Below, one piece after another: positions 1-6,007 of a stretch of DNA of 8,632 nucleotides. Source of the stretch: Planctomycetaceae bacterium (GTDB taxonomy: Bacteria; Planctomycetota; Planctomycetia; Pirellulales; Thermoguttaceae). Every line of letters begins with the position of its first letter. The first letter of the stretch is position 1. Below the pieces are notes generated by a model. The model saw nothing but the letters and a program-made list of their open reading frames with translations. It was not told the origin of the DNA and ran no database searches. The stretch is taken from contig JAISJZ010000071.1 of assembly GCA_031261125.1 (NCBI GenBank), forward strand, positions 1 through 8,632, written 5' to 3'. Made by a program: the position numbers and the translations under genes.

Positions 1-772
1 GAAGGTGATGAAATGTCTTGACCCAGTAATCCGGCGTAATACCTTCAGCAACGCACGCCTTCAACGTGTCCAAACGGTGCGCCGCCAAACCGACCGGCAA
101 CTCATTTTTCCGTACCAAATCCATACCGGCACGAATTGTATCGAAATCCTTATCCCGCACAAGCCGGTCGGTTACTTCGCCCTGAATGACGCACGTTGAT
201 GCTTCGTAGTCAACCGACTTTTGCAGGTTTTTCAAAATGTCTTCCCGCTTTTTACCGCTGCAATTCGTCATAAATTGCAGCGTCCCGCCGTGCTTCTCCC
301 AGTATTCTTTGATGATACCGCACAAGCCGGGATTCATAAAAAATGTGTTAATGCCGCACGCTTCCGCCATCTTGAACGTAGCAAACACTTTCTCCTTCGA
401 GTGATATGCCAAAATCAAATCGGAAACATAAATCAAGTCCCGCGCGTGGGCATAACCGCTGATAAGATTGCCGCCGAGAATGATTTTGCTCATTTCGACA
501 CCGGCAACGGTCGTCTTCGGAATCTTCTTTTTCAGTTCCGAAAGTTTCGCCCAGTTGGTATGAATTCGCGACGCACCGGATAACGCATCAGGTTCAGCGT
601 TGTCTGCCGGTTTATCCTTCGCGCCGATTTGACCGGAGAGAACTTTTTCCTCGGCACTGACAGCAGTACCGGCAACGGCAACAGCACCGCCGGCAAGCAG
701 CAGTTGTCCTAACATCTTCCGCCGTTCGGGATTATCCGGCTGTGATTGATTCTGCGGTTCAACGTAATTCAT
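1..772 (-). CDS. Tat-signal TIM-barrel-like protein (aldo/keto-reductase-like), C-terminus outside window
   Basis: Continuous open frame from the ATG at 772-770 to the left edge, giving 257 complete residues and no stop, so the 3' end is missing. The N-terminus has a twin-arginine-type signal: R17-R18 in PERRKML, a hydrophobic stretch at about 21-39 and a likely cleavage site after AVSA (residue 40). A polar linker (41-70) precedes a folded region with SKIILGGNLISGYAHARD (95-112), alternating strand/helix patterns, ACGINTFFMNP (138-148) and a conserved-looking GLAAHRLDTLKAC (228-240). This looks like the first half of a TIM barrel and recalls aldo/keto-reductase-like hypothetical proteins of planctomycetes. 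I cannot name a substrate, and the usual catalytic residues cannot be confirmed from this part. An AGGA lies 7 bases before the ATG, which supports this start. It is divergent from rmlB, with its own promoter. The gene is certainly real; the fold is inferred. Confidence 0.85.
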   Translation of the reverse strand, partial: MNYVEPQNQSQPDNPERRKMLGQLLLAGGAVAVAGTAVSAEEKVLSGQIGAKDKPADNAEPDALSGASRIHTNWAKLSELKKKIPKTTVAGVEMSKIILGGNLISGYAHARDLIYVSDLILAYHSKEKVFATFKMAEACGINTFFMNPGLCGIIKEYWEKHGGTLQFMTNCSGKKREDILKNLQKSVDYEASTCVIQGEVTDRLVRDKDFDTIRAGMDLVRKNELPVGLAAHRLDTLKACVAEGITPDYWVKTFHHL

Positions 773-788
773 TGTTTTTTCCTTAGCG

Positions 789-804
789 GCGGGACTTGTC
801 CCGC
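789..804. repeat. 16-bp GC-rich perfect palindrome in the leader of the Tat-protein gene
   Basis: GCGGGAC, TT, GTCCCGC on the plus strand: 7-bp arms around a 2-base centre, or as RNA a 6-bp stem with a 4-base loop. It lies 16 bases upstream of the minus-strand ATG at 772 and inside the predicted 5' UTR. There is no U-tract after it in the direction of transcription, so it is not a typical terminator. A palindrome of different sequence sits at the equivalent place before the exporter gene (5791-5808). It may be a leader hairpin, a protein-binding site or a short interspersed palindrome. Confidence 0.75.
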
Positions 805-833
805 TTGATAAATAATGCAGATACCGTTACTCT
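805..833 (+). promoter_or_regulatory. Possible promoter for rmlB overlapping the divergent promoter
   Basis: TTGATA (805-810, five of six consensus bases) is followed by 17 bases and TACTCT (828-833, only about half matching). The predicted start near 840 gives a short leader of about 25 nt before the ATG at 866. The -10 region abuts the opposing -10 box (834-839). The -35 match is good and the -10 match weak, so this is tentative. Confidence 0.3.
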
Positions 834-843
834 ATTCTAACGG
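824..843. promoter_or_regulatory. Operator-like inverted repeat over both divergent -10 regions
   Basis: CCGTTA (824-829) and TAACGG (838-843) are perfect 6-bp inverted arms separated by 8 bases. The dyad spans both predicted -10 boxes (828-833 plus, 834-839 minus), which is where a repressor could control both genes. The position is suggestive, but 6-bp arms can arise by chance and no regulator gene is adjacent. Confidence 0.3.
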
Positions 844-862
844 GCTTGCAATTTTTTTACAA
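834..862 (-). promoter_or_regulatory. Predicted sigma70-like promoter for the Tat-protein gene
   Basis: Read on the minus strand, a -35 box TTGTAA (862 to 857) is followed by a 17-base spacer and a -10 box TAGAAT (839 to 834). This matches the consensus well at optimal spacing. Transcription would begin near 827 and give a leader of about 55 nt that contains the 789-804 palindrome. The -35 box lies only 3 bp before the divergent rmlB start codon, so the two genes compete for the same DNA. Confidence 0.55.
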
Positions 863-865
863 GTT

Positions 866-1918
866 ATGAACGCTATTATCACCGGCGGGGCGGGCTTCAT
901 CGGTTCTGCCGCTGTCCGCTATGCTGTCAAACAACTCAACTGGAACGTTCTCAACGTAGATAAACTGACCTACGCCGGTAATCTTTTGTCCCTGACAGAA
1001 ATTGACACTCTGCCGAATTACCGGTTCCTCCAAGCAGATATATGCAACGCTCCGCTGATGCGGCAGACATTTACAGATTTCCAGCCGGATATGATTCTGC
1101 ATCTTGCTGCCGAGTCCCACGTTGACCGCTCGATTGATACGCCTGCCGATTTCATTCAAACGAACATCATCGGCACTTATACGCTTCTTGAATCCGCAAA
1201 AACGTATTACGAAACACTTCACGGCGAAAAAAAAGAGCAGTTCCGGTTCGTTCATATTTCAACGGATGAAGTTTATGGTTCGTTAGAGTTAGCGGCGAAT
1301 TTTAATCCGCTTTTCACCGAAACGACCGCTTACGACCCGCACAGCCCGTACTCGGCAAGCAAAGCATCGTCCGACCACATCGTCAAAGCGTGGTTCCATA
1401 CTTACGGGCTGCCTGTTGTGATAACCAACTGCTCCAATAATTACGGTCAGTATCAGCATCCCGAAAAGTTGATTCCAAAGTGTATTCTTAACGCACTCGC
1501 CGGAGAACCGCTGCCGGTTTACGGCGATGGAAACAACGTCCGTGATTGGATTTACGTTGACGACCACGTTAAAGCAATCGTTGCGGCGGCAGAGCGGGGA
1601 CGCATTGGTGAAACGTACAACATCGGCGCACGCTGTGAAAAATCAAATCTCGAAGTTGTTGAAACAATCTGCAAAATTTTAGATGAACGGCAGCCAATTT
1701 GTTCCCCCTTCTCCATTCCTCATTCACAACTGATTACATTTGTTGCCGACCGGCCGGGACACGATAAGCGGTATGCTATTGACCCGTCGAAAATCGAAAC
1801 GGAACTTGGTTGGCGAACCGTTGAAAGTTTTGAGACGGGTATCATCAAAACCGTTGACTGGTATTTGAGCCATCAAATATATCAAAACCACGAACAGGTA
1901 AAACCGCCGTCAACGTAA
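866..1918 (+). CDS. rmlB: dTDP-glucose 4,6-dehydratase RmlB
   Basis: 350-residue extended SDR enzyme that converts dTDP-D-glucose to dTDP-4-dehydro-6-deoxy-D-glucose, the committed step towards dTDP-L-rhamnose and related deoxysugars for envelope glycans. Visible signatures are the NAD-binding TGGAGFIGS (6-14), the RmlB hallmark DKLTYAGN (32-39), HLAAESHVDRSI (79-90), the catalytic T133-D134-E135 in STDEVYG, Y162xxxK166 in YSASK, NCSNNYGQYQHPEKLIP (188-204), YGDGNNVRDWIYVDDH (219-234) and ADRPGHDKRYAID (294-306). An in-frame ATG at 815 would add 17 residues before the Rossmann start, but it lies upstream of the predicted transcription start, so ATG 866 is chosen. No clear Shine-Dalgarno. The last 11-12 residues, beyond the usual DWYL end, overlap the convergent dehydrogenase gene. 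No rmlA, rmlC or rmlD is in the window, so the gene stands apart from any rhamnose cluster here. Confidence 0.95.
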   Translation: MNAIITGGAGFIGSAAVRYAVKQLNWNVLNVDKLTYAGNLLSLTEIDTLPNYRFLQADICNAPLMRQTFTDFQPDMILHLAAESHVDRSIDTPADFIQTNIIGTYTLLESAKTYYETLHGEKKEQFRFVHISTDEVYGSLELAANFNPLFTETTAYDPHSPYSASKASSDHIVKAWFHTYGLPVVITNCSNNYGQYQHPEKLIPKCILNALAGEPLPVYGDGNNVRDWIYVDDHVKAIVAAAERGRIGETYNIGARCEKSNLEVVETICKILDERQPICSPFSIPHSQLITFVADRPGHDKRYAIDPSKIETELGWRTVESFETGIIKTVDWYLSHQIYQNHEQVKPPST

Positions 1919-2667
1919 AGGGCAGCACCGGTAATATAACTGCCCGCCTTCGGCGACAGCAACAACAGTGCCGCCCCGACCAGTTCGTCCGGCGTACCGT
2001 ACCGCCGCATCGGTGTTCCCCGCATTATGTTATCAACCCGTTCCGCATCAAGGATTTTCCGGTTCTGTTCTGCCGGAAAAAACCCCGGACAAATCGCATT
2101 GCACCGGATATTCTTCGCTGCGAACTCCTGCGCAATGTTCTGCGTCAAATTGACGACACCGGCTTTTGAGGCGGCATAAGCAAAAACGCGGGACAGCGGT
2201 TTGTCCGAATTAACGCTGCCGATGTTCAGAATCGAACCGCCGGTTTTGTTCGTCAGGAAATGTTTGATAAACACTTGACACGCTTCCATTGTTCCTTTCA
2301 GATTGACGGCGAAGATTTTATCCCATTGGGCAGGGTCAACATCGAGAAACGGCGTACCGACGTTGATTCCGGCACAGTTGATAAGCATATCGACTTTGCC
2401 GGTAACTTTCTGTGCATCAGCAAGCAGGGCTTCCAGTGAAGAACGCTGCGTGATGTTGACAACGGCGTAAGCGGCATTGATGCCGAGTGTTTTGAGTTTT
2501 TCGACACGGACTTTACAAGCATCTTCGCCCATATCAGCAACGACGATGTGGGCACCTGCCTGACCGAGACCGGCGGACAGCGCGCCGCCAAGTTCGCCGG
2601 CACCGCCGATGACAACGGCAACCTGATTATCGAGACCGAAAAGTTGTTGCAAGTATTGGGCTGACAT
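1882..2667 (-). CDS. Short-chain dehydrogenase/reductase, D-mannonate oxidoreductase-like
   Basis: 261-residue classical SDR, a cytoplasmic NAD(P)-dependent oxidoreductase. The cofactor motif is GGAGELGG (21-28). It departs from TGxxxGxG in the way I associate with D-mannonate oxidoreductase and gluconate 5-dehydrogenase-like SDRs. Other landmarks are NCAG (97-100), VNLKG (121-125), catalytic S151, Y164 and K168 in YAASK, PGFFPAEQNRKIL (194-206) and GTPMRRYGTPDELVGAALLLLS (217-238). The C-terminus is YVDGGFTCSWF. The PGFFPAEQNR and DELVGAA segments support a sugar-acid or polyol oxidoreductase, but the substrate cannot be fixed from sequence. It lies 77 bp downstream of the exporter on the same strand, so co-transcription is likely. 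No Shine-Dalgarno is visible before the ATG at 2667. Its 3' end overlaps rmlB by 37 bp. Confidence 0.85.
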   Translation of the reverse strand: MSAQYLQQLFGLDNQVAVVIGGAGELGGALSAGLGQAGAHIVVADMGEDACKVRVEKLKTLGINAAYAVVNITQRSSLEALLADAQKVTGKVDMLINCAGINVGTPFLDVDPAQWDKIFAVNLKGTMEACQVFIKHFLTNKTGGSILNIGSVNSDKPLSRVFAYAASKAGVVNLTQNIAQEFAAKNIRCNAICPGFFPAEQNRKILDAERVDNIMRGTPMRRYGTPDELVGAALLLLSPKAGSYITGAALYVDGGFTCSWF

Positions 2668-2744
2668 AGTAGGAGAAAAAGTTAGTGTGTTATTTAGCAG
2701 ACAGTTATGCTGCCGTTTCTGCCGTATGGTTTCTGTTATTGCCG
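2668..2744 (-). other. Short gap between exporter and dehydrogenase genes
   Basis: 77 bp between the exporter stop and the dehydrogenase ATG. I see no convincing terminator hairpin, no good promoter and no Shine-Dalgarno on the minus strand; the sequence just before the ATG is CTCCTACT. This fits read-through from the exporter promoter. Confidence 0.5.
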
Positions 2745-5700
2745 TTATCCCGCTATTTTCAACGGCGGTGCTGCGGGTATTGCCGGTGTTTCCGGTTCCG
2801 GCACCGCCGGTTTCGTGTCAACGTCATCCGGCAAATCCATCAACGACCGCTTCTTTTTGTCCGGCATAAAGAAGCGACCAGCGGGACCCGCCAAAATTGC
2901 CGGTAAAAATATCAAATCACCGTACAATGCGACACCCAAAATTGCTAACATCATTACTCCGAACATCTGCGTCGGGGTGAAGGTACTGAACGCAAATGCC
3001 GATAAACCCAGTCCGCCGATAAACGTCGTCTGTGTCATCGCCGTTGCACAGCGGTTATAAGCGTACAGACACGCCTCTTTGGGGTTTAGACCCTGCTCAA
3101 TACCGTGCCGGAACCACGTCAAATAATGAATCGTGTCATCGACCGCAATCCCCATTGCAACACTCGCCGTCATCATTGTACCGACATCAACCAAAATACC
3201 TGTAAAGCCCATAAAACCGAACACAACAACCACGGGGAACAGGTTCGGCAACATTGACAAAAAGCCCGCTACCGCGTTTTTCAAAATGAAAATCATCACG
3301 AGCATAATGAGCAAGAACGAACTAATCAACGAATCAACAAGACCGGCAATCAATTCGTGCTGCGTTTTATAGACAATCGGCACCATTCCGGTATAAACCG
3401 CCTGTACCGGCAAATGGTCAAGCGGATTATCAATTTTCGGCGACGGACTAACGGACTCTTTGATAAAATGTCCCCAGCCCACTCCCCAAATGCCGATTTT
3501 CGCGAACATTCCCTTTTTCTCTTCGTGAACCGCCAACGGATGCTGCGGAAATTCCTCATTCGGGAACCGTTCTTTGATAAAATCGTCAACGAGCGGATTG
3601 ACGATGTTTTTTACGTCGTCGATGAAAACCGAGTAATCAATATCTTTTTTCAGCGACCAAACCCGGACACTCAACCGCCAAAGGTCCACACCGTGTTCCT
3701 TTTCCCAGTCGTCTGCCTTCTTCCGAAAACCGTCCATTTCACTGACAGTGATTCCGTGATATTCTTCGCCTTCTTTTGTGTTCAAAAGTTCTTTTAACGA
3801 AATGATTCCCACGGCACGCAGCCGGGCAGCGTCCGTTTCGGTAATTCCGAGTTGTTTCAGCGTAACGGTATAATCCGTGTCAGTCGATTCCAACGACGGA
3901 TTCCCCTCAACAGCGACGAAGCCGTCCAAATCACTACGATGCTTTTCCAGCCGGCCGTTCAAAGCGTACTCAAACACACGGCGCGTACCGCTGCCTTGCT
4001 TGCCGCGGGGCATTGTCGATGGGGCAAACGTCGCCGCTGACATTACGCCGCCGATGTACTCCGGCAACTTCTCCTTCAACGAGTCCGTAATCCTTTCGAC
4101 AAACCGCAGCCGTTCCAGCGTATTAAATTTACAGCGGGAATTGTCAAACTTAATCACAACATCCATTGGAACGAGCGGACCGAGCGTTTCCTCCAACTCC
4201 GTGTAATGCGCGATAATTTCGGCATTCGGCGAGTAGAACCGCATCATCTTAACGGAGGTCTTAATGTCAAAGCACGCAACGGTATAAAACACTGTAACGG
4301 CGATACTGAATAACGCGACTTGTTTGTTATACCGAATGATAAACCGCCCGAACCGATTCCAGAATTTGGAAATCGTTTGGCTATCTGTCTGTCCTTTGGG
4401 GTTAAGCAGAGATTCTTCTTTCGTCGGAAAGAAATGCAGCAGCGACGGCAGATAAAAGAACAACAGCACAAGCGTAAGCATTACACCGATTGCCGAGTAA
4501 AAGCCGAACTTCATAATCGGAATCAGGTGCGATAAATACAGCGAACCCAGACCGATTGCCGTAGTGAATGAAGCCATAAAACACGGATACCACGCCATCG
4601 TAATCGCCCGTTCTGCTGCGCCTTTTAATCCGTTTTCCTTAATTGAATCGTGATAGTAGTTGATAATATGAATTGCCCCGGACATCGCTAACACATACAT
4701 CAGAGCAGGCATACTTAACATAATCGCGTCGCAGCGGCTCCCGGTCAGGGCGACCATTGCCAACGAAATGCCGGCGGCAAGAATCGAAGTCCAGAAAACG
4801 AACATCGTCAAGCGGAAACTCCGCAGACAGCACATCGAAATTGTAAAACCGATGAGCGCACAAATTCCGGCGAGGCGGTACAGCGTCCGTTCGCCTTCAT
4901 ACCCGATAGCAACATTATCAACCGGCGGACCGCCCATCACGATACCTTGGATTTTGTACGGAATCCCGAAGGTAATATCATATAAAAAAATCTTGACAGC
5001 GTCGGCTGCTTTAGCGGCGAACGGGCGGTTGTCAGGTGCCGGTACCGGGTCAACACCGCATTCTTTGGCAATGTCGTGAACGGCTGCCAGCACATTGCGA
5101 AGTTCTTTCTCGTTCTTTGGTTTATTGAGCGTAATAATCATCGCCGTCCGGTATTTTTCAGGCGGCAGCGGTGAACCGTCCGCAGCGGTACGCTGCGGAC
5201 CAATCAAAAGACCATCGAGCCGTTCTAAAATTTGTTCATCGGACAGCGGCGATTGTGAATTTTTTCCATACCGTTCATCGAACAGACGTTTCAAACGCGG
5301 ACCGGTCAGAACGGACTTGAAGTATTTCGCCCTGTCCGCAATGTTAGCCGCGGGAACTTGTTCCCCGCCGGTTTCGTGTTCCTCCGTTTGCTCCTTTTCA
5401 TTTTCATTTTGCGGAGACAAGCCCCCGCCGCTAACGGTTAATTCCGCTTTCAACTGCTGTACACCGCCGCTCATCCAAGACGACATATTGTCAATCGTCT
5501 GTCCCGGAACGAGTTTTTGAGCAAACATTTCAAGGCGGTCGTCGTCCATCGTGCAGCCGTCCCACGACACAACAACGAAACTTTCATAAGGAAAGTGTTT
5601 GAGATACCATTTGTATTGTTTTGTTTCCGAGAACGTCTCCGGCAGCCAATCGGCAACATTATTGGAATTACTCACCAATGTCCGCTTTGTCCCCATCCAA

Positions 5701-5771
5701 ATAAACGAAAGAAGAAAGACGACTACGAGAAGAATACGGAAACCGTAATCACTGAAAAATGTTTTACTCAT
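2745..5771 (-). CDS. RND-superfamily (MMPL-type) inner-membrane exporter with inserted loop domain
   Basis: 1008 residues with the RND two-half layout. TM1 is at about 10-28, followed by a large extracytoplasmic loop (about 30-295). TM2-6 lie at about 297-447 and TM7 at about 484-502. A second large loop (about 503-805) precedes TM8-12 (about 806-962). GIAVDDTIHYL (874-884) is the proton-relay-type motif of TM10, with D878-D879. The equivalent first-half segment, LAMSGAIHII (361-370), lacks acidic residues. Loop 1 has a Glu/Gly-rich linker (115-140). Loop 2 carries a helix-hairpin-helix-like insertion (about 636-690). The cytoplasmic tail is proline-rich (985-1008). Such proteins use the proton gradient to move lipids or other hydrophobic molecules to the outer envelope, but the substrate here is unknown. 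No membrane-fusion or outer-membrane partner is adjacent. The start is supported by AGGA 7 bases before the ATG and by a good promoter. Confidence 0.9.
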   Translation of the reverse strand: MSKTFFSDYGFRILLVVVFLLSFIWMGTKRTLVSNSNNVADWLPETFSETKQYKWYLKHFPYESFVVVSWDGCTMDDDRLEMFAQKLVPGQTIDNMSSWMSGGVQQLKAELTVSGGGLSPQNENEKEQTEEHETGGEQVPAANIADRAKYFKSVLTGPRLKRLFDERYGKNSQSPLSDEQILERLDGLLIGPQRTAADGSPLPPEKYRTAMIITLNKPKNEKELRNVLAAVHDIAKECGVDPVPAPDNRPFAAKAADAVKIFLYDITFGIPYKIQGIVMGGPPVDNVAIGYEGERTLYRLAGICALIGFTISMCCLRSFRLTMFVFWTSILAAGISLAMVALTGSRCDAIMLSMPALMYVLAMSGAIHIINYYHDSIKENGLKGAAERAITMAWYPCFMASFTTAIGLGSLYLSHLIPIMKFGFYSAIGVMLTLVLLFFYLPSLLHFFPTKEESLLNPKGQTDSQTISKFWNRFGRFIIRYNKQVALFSIAVTVFYTVACFDIKTSVKMMRFYSPNAEIIAHYTELEETLGPLVPMDVVIKFDNSRCKFNTLERLRFVERITDSLKEKLPEYIGGVMSAATFAPSTMPRGKQGSGTRRVFEYALNGRLEKHRSDLDGFVAVEGNPSLESTDTDYTVTLKQLGITETDAARLRAVGIISLKELLNTKEGEEYHGITVSEMDGFRKKADDWEKEHGVDLWRLSVRVWSLKKDIDYSVFIDDVKNIVNPLVDDFIKERFPNEEFPQHPLAVHEEKKGMFAKIGIWGVGWGHFIKESVSPSPKIDNPLDHLPVQAVYTGMVPIVYKTQHELIAGLVDSLISSFLLIMLVMIFILKNAVAGFLSMLPNLFPVVVVFGFMGFTGILVDVGTMMTASVAMGIAVDDTIHYLTWFRHGIEQGLNPKEACLYAYNRCATAMTQTTFIGGLGLSAFAFSTFTPTQMFGVMMLAILGVALYGDLIFLPAILAGPAGRFFMPDKKKRSLMDLPDDVDTKPAVPEPETPAIPAAPPLKIAG
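3702..3866 (-). other. Helix-hairpin-helix-like (DUF4332-like) insertion in the exporter's second loop
   Basis: Residues about 636-690 of the exporter read LKQLGITETDAARLRAVGI, then SLKELLNT, GITVSEMDGFRKKADDWEK. The pattern (hydrophobic-G-I, short helix ending in ARLRAVGI, then S-x-x-E-L-L, then a second G-I-T-x-x-x helix) resembles tandem helix-hairpin-helix units of the DUF4332 type. It sits in the loop between TM7 and TM8, which should face away from the cytoplasm. The similarity is by eye only; a role in oligomerisation or partner binding would be a guess. Confidence 0.4.
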
Positions 5772-5790
5772 TGAGACATCCTGTTAGCCC

Positions 5791-5808
5791 CCTGCCGCCT
5801 GCGGCAGG
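5791..5808. repeat. 18-bp GC-rich perfect palindrome in the exporter leader
   Basis: CCTGCCGC, CT, GCGGCAGG: 8-bp arms with a 2-base centre. It lies in the predicted 5' UTR, 19 bases upstream of the exporter ATG at 5771. After it, on the minus strand, come GGGCTAAC and AGGA, the latter exactly 7 bases from the ATG. This matches the layout at 773-804 with a different palindrome sequence. No U-tract follows, so a terminator is unlikely. Confidence 0.75.
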
Positions 5809-5832
5809 AAAATAGCGAAAACCGCGACGGAC

Positions 5833-5860
5833 ATTGTATCATAAATTCCCGTAAAAACAA
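5833..5860 (-). promoter_or_regulatory. Predicted sigma70-like promoter for the exporter gene
   Basis: On the minus strand TTGTTT (5860 to 5855) is followed by a 16-base spacer and TACAAT (5838 to 5833), which matches the -10 consensus at five of six bases. The predicted start is near 5826, giving a leader of about 55 nt that contains the 5791-5808 palindrome. It probably also drives the downstream dehydrogenase gene. Confidence 0.5.
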
Positions 5861-5862
5861 GA

Positions 5863-5931
5863 GTAAAATGCTGAAAAACACGGAAATAGGCAGGTTTTGC
5901 CAAACAAGAAAGCAGCATATTTTACCTATTT
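5863..5931. repeat. Nested and competing inverted repeats in the divergent intergenic region
   Basis: GTAAAATGCTG (5863-5873) pairs with CAGCATATTTTAC (5913-5925), apart from an extra TA in the right arm. AAATAGG (5884-5890) is complementary to CCTATTT (5925-5931), and GGCA/TGCC (5889-5892, 5898-5901) makes a small inner stem. The outer and inner pairings share base 5925 and may compete. The block lies just upstream of the exporter -35 box, a plausible regulator site. The DNA is AT-rich, so some pairing is expected by chance. Confidence 0.35.
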
Positions 5932-5972
5932 TGCGCATATTGTTGCCGAAACGGAAAACATAATTTTTGCCC

Positions 5973-6001
5973 TTGACGCAGTGCCGGAAAATTCGTAAAA
6001 G
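5973..6001 (+). promoter_or_regulatory. Possible promoter for the SH3 protein gene, predicting a leaderless mRNA
   Basis: TTGACG (5973-5978, five of six consensus bases) is followed by 17 bases and TAAAAG (5996-6001, four of six). A start 6-7 bases after the -10 box would fall at or next to the A of the ATG at 6008. This fits the lack of any Shine-Dalgarno before that gene. A second candidate, TTGTTG (5940-5945) with TAATTT (5961-5966), has only a 15-base spacer and is weaker. Confidence 0.35.
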
Positions 6002-6007
6002 CGAACT

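Noticed and set aside
221..583. 120-codon plus-strand open frame
   Set aside because: Lies opposite the well-supported Tat-protein gene; composition and lack of motifs indicate an antisense shadow.
815..865. Upstream in-frame ATG as an N-terminal extension of rmlB
   Set aside because: The added 17 residues precede the standard Rossmann start (MNAIITGGAGFIGS), and this ATG lies upstream of the predicted plus-strand transcription start.
857..1255. 132-codon open frame on the minus strand inside rmlB
   Set aside because: Fully antisense to conserved RmlB coding sequence; no recognisable domain and no start signal, so it is a frame shadow.
2690..2716. Weak hairpin (AGCA/TGCT region) as a terminator between exporter and dehydrogenase genes
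   Set aside because: Only about 4 bp of stem and no U-tract in the direction of transcription.
2881..2891. GCGGG-A-CCCGC near-palindrome, similar to the leader hairpin at 789-804
   Set aside because: It lies in the exporter coding sequence over conserved AGPAGRFF codons and is best explained by codon content.
2707..3060. 117-codon plus-strand open frame at the exporter 3' end
   Set aside because: Antisense to the exporter's last membrane segments and tail; the Gly/Ala-rich reading reflects the antisense of Pro/Ala codons.
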